A program made the translations under genes and the position numbers. Below the pieces are notes generated by a model, which was not told where the DNA came from, did not search any database, and worked only from the letters and a program-made list of their open reading frames with translations. Below, in pieces: positions 63,192 through 64,000 of a stretch of 64,000 bases of DNA (position 1 is its first letter; every line of letters starts with the position of its first letter). This DNA is from Devosia rhodophyticola (GTDB lineage: Bacteria; Pseudomonadota; Alphaproteobacteria; Rhizobiales; Devosiaceae): positions 2,348,001 to 2,412,000 of the forward strand of contig NZ_CP118247.1 in assembly GCF_028816475.1 (NCBI RefSeq), given 5' to 3'.

Positions 63192-64000
63192 GTGACCCTG
63201 TCATTTCACTCAAGGGGCTGAACCGCTGGTTCGAGACCGGCGCGGAAACCGTCAACGTACTCAAGGACGTAGACCTTGACATTCGCGCCGGTGAAATGGT
63301 GGCGATCATTGGCCAGTCGGGCTCTGGCAAATCGACATTGATGAATATTCTGGGGTGTCTGGACCGGCCATCGGCCGGTACCTATAATTTTTCCGGACGA
63401 GAGGTCGCCCGGCTCGGGCCAGACCAGTTAGCGGAATTACGTCGTGAGCATTTCGGTTTTATTTTTCAACGCTATCAGTTGCTGGCTGATCTGGATGCGG
63501 TGGAAAATGTTGAAATGCCCGCGATTTATGCGGGCGTGGAACCGAGCGTACGGCGGCGGCGGGCGATCGAGCTACTGACCCGACTTGGACTGGGTGAGCG
63601 ACTGGACCATCGTCCTGCTGCACTATCGGGTGGTCAACAGCAGCGCGTCAGCGTGGCGCGTGCCTTGATGAACGGTGGCGAGGTCATTCTGGCCGATGAA
63701 CCGACCGGGGCACTGGACAGCCACTCTGGCAAGGAATTGATGGCCCTGTTGGATGAATTGCATGAGGATGGCCACACCATCATCATTGTGACGCATGATC
63801 CGCTAATCGCGGCTCAGTGCGACCGTGTAATAGAAATTGCCGACGGTGAAATCATTGGCGATAGCCGCGATGGCCAAACGCGAGAGTCGCACACGAACGC
63901 GAACGAGCCGATAGCGCGCAGTGCACGCTGGCGCGAGGGCCTGGACCGGGCAGGAGAGGCGTTGCGAATGGCCATGCGGGCCATGATCGCCCACAAATTG
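63188..64000 (+). CDS. macB: MacB-type ABC efflux ATPase-permease, N-terminal part
   Basis: The reading frame runs off the right edge after 271 residues, all of the ATP-binding domain and the start of the permease. Walker A GQSGSGKS is at residues 42-49, the signature is [16 protein letters not shown], Walker B is [13 protein letters not shown], and the switch His is in VTHDP. The segment after about residue 240 ([20 protein letters not shown]) leads into the first transmembrane helix. The ATG lies inside the macA stop (ATGA), so the pair is translated together. The substrate, a macrolide-like drug or peptide, is not known. Confidence 0.9.
   Translation, partial: MSDPVISLKGLNRWFETGAETVNVLKDVDLDIRAGEMVAIIGQSGSGKSTLMNILGCLDRPSAGTYNFSGREVARLGPDQLAELRREHFGFIFQRYQLLADLDAVENVEMPAIYAGVEPSVRRRRAIELLTRLGLGERLDHRPAALSGGQQQRVSVARALMNGGEVILADEPTGALDSHSGKELMALLDELHEDGHTIIIVTHDPLIAAQCDRVIEIADGEIIGDSRDGQTRESHTNANEPIARSARWREGLDRAGEALRMAMRAMIAHKL

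Overview
The window reads as a chromosomal segment of an alphaproteobacterium of the order Hyphomicrobiales (Rhizobiales), most likely Devosia-like. The order rests on the set of genes present: the CtrA-ChpT-SciP cell-cycle proteins, the flagellar regulator FlbD in a Caulobacter-like fliF-fliG-fliH-fliN-flbD-flhA operon, EipA (DUF1134), a serC RNA motif, and clustered GANTC sites before ctrA. The genus is an inference. Base composition and codon use look uniform, and there is no integrase, transposase, CRISPR array, rRNA or tRNA. About 54 protein-coding genes fill almost all of the sequence.

Region by region. 1-11 kb is housekeeping: the end of cpoB/ybgF, tilS, ftsH, glmM, an outer-membrane beta-barrel gene preceded by a perfect CtrA-type box, a DenD-like dehydrogenase, the serine pair serC-serA (serC behind a serC RNA motif) and an EamA exporter. 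11-15 kb has purA and a large TonB-like-architecture envelope protein that is split by a frameshift at a run of six G. 14.8-19 kb is a thiamine module: thiB-thiP-thiQ on the minus strand behind a TPP riboswitch, with a thiamine pyrophosphokinase gene facing the other way. 19-24 kb holds rpoH, rluD, a small DUF6476-like protein whose start codon overlaps that of rluD, a coiled-coil membrane protein, eipA and a YHS-domain protein.

24-43 kb is the most coherent block. It has chpT, a single-domain response regulator and ctrA, then fliI-fliJ, the fliF-fliG-fliH-fliN-flbD-flhA operon, sciP, and fliK-flgD behind a clear sigma-54 promoter. The CtrA phosphorelay protein, CtrA, its inhibitor SciP, the sigma-54 activator FlbD and several of their expected targets therefore lie within 18 kb. 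Two PRC-barrel proteins, a zinc-ribbon metallopeptidase and a YCII-like protein are inserted between the two flagellar groups.

42.7-48 kb has mnmA, a tiny membrane protein, an ECF sigma factor translationally coupled to a membrane-anchored VWA protein, and a glyoxalase-type dioxygenase. 48.3-61 kb is a sugar locus resembling the alpha-galactoside (agp/aga) systems of rhizobia: an AraC regulator, a dipeptide-type ABC transporter (binding protein, two permeases, fused ATPase), two GH4 glycosidases with different motifs (CHSV and CHGV), a flavin-dependent tryptophan-halogenase-family enzyme between them, and a second AraC regulator. The window closes with a short-chain dehydrogenase and macA-macB, the latter cut by the window edge.

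The least explained items are the halogenase inside the galactoside locus, the ECF-sigma/VWA pair, the orphan receiver between chpT and ctrA, and the split purA-downstream protein.
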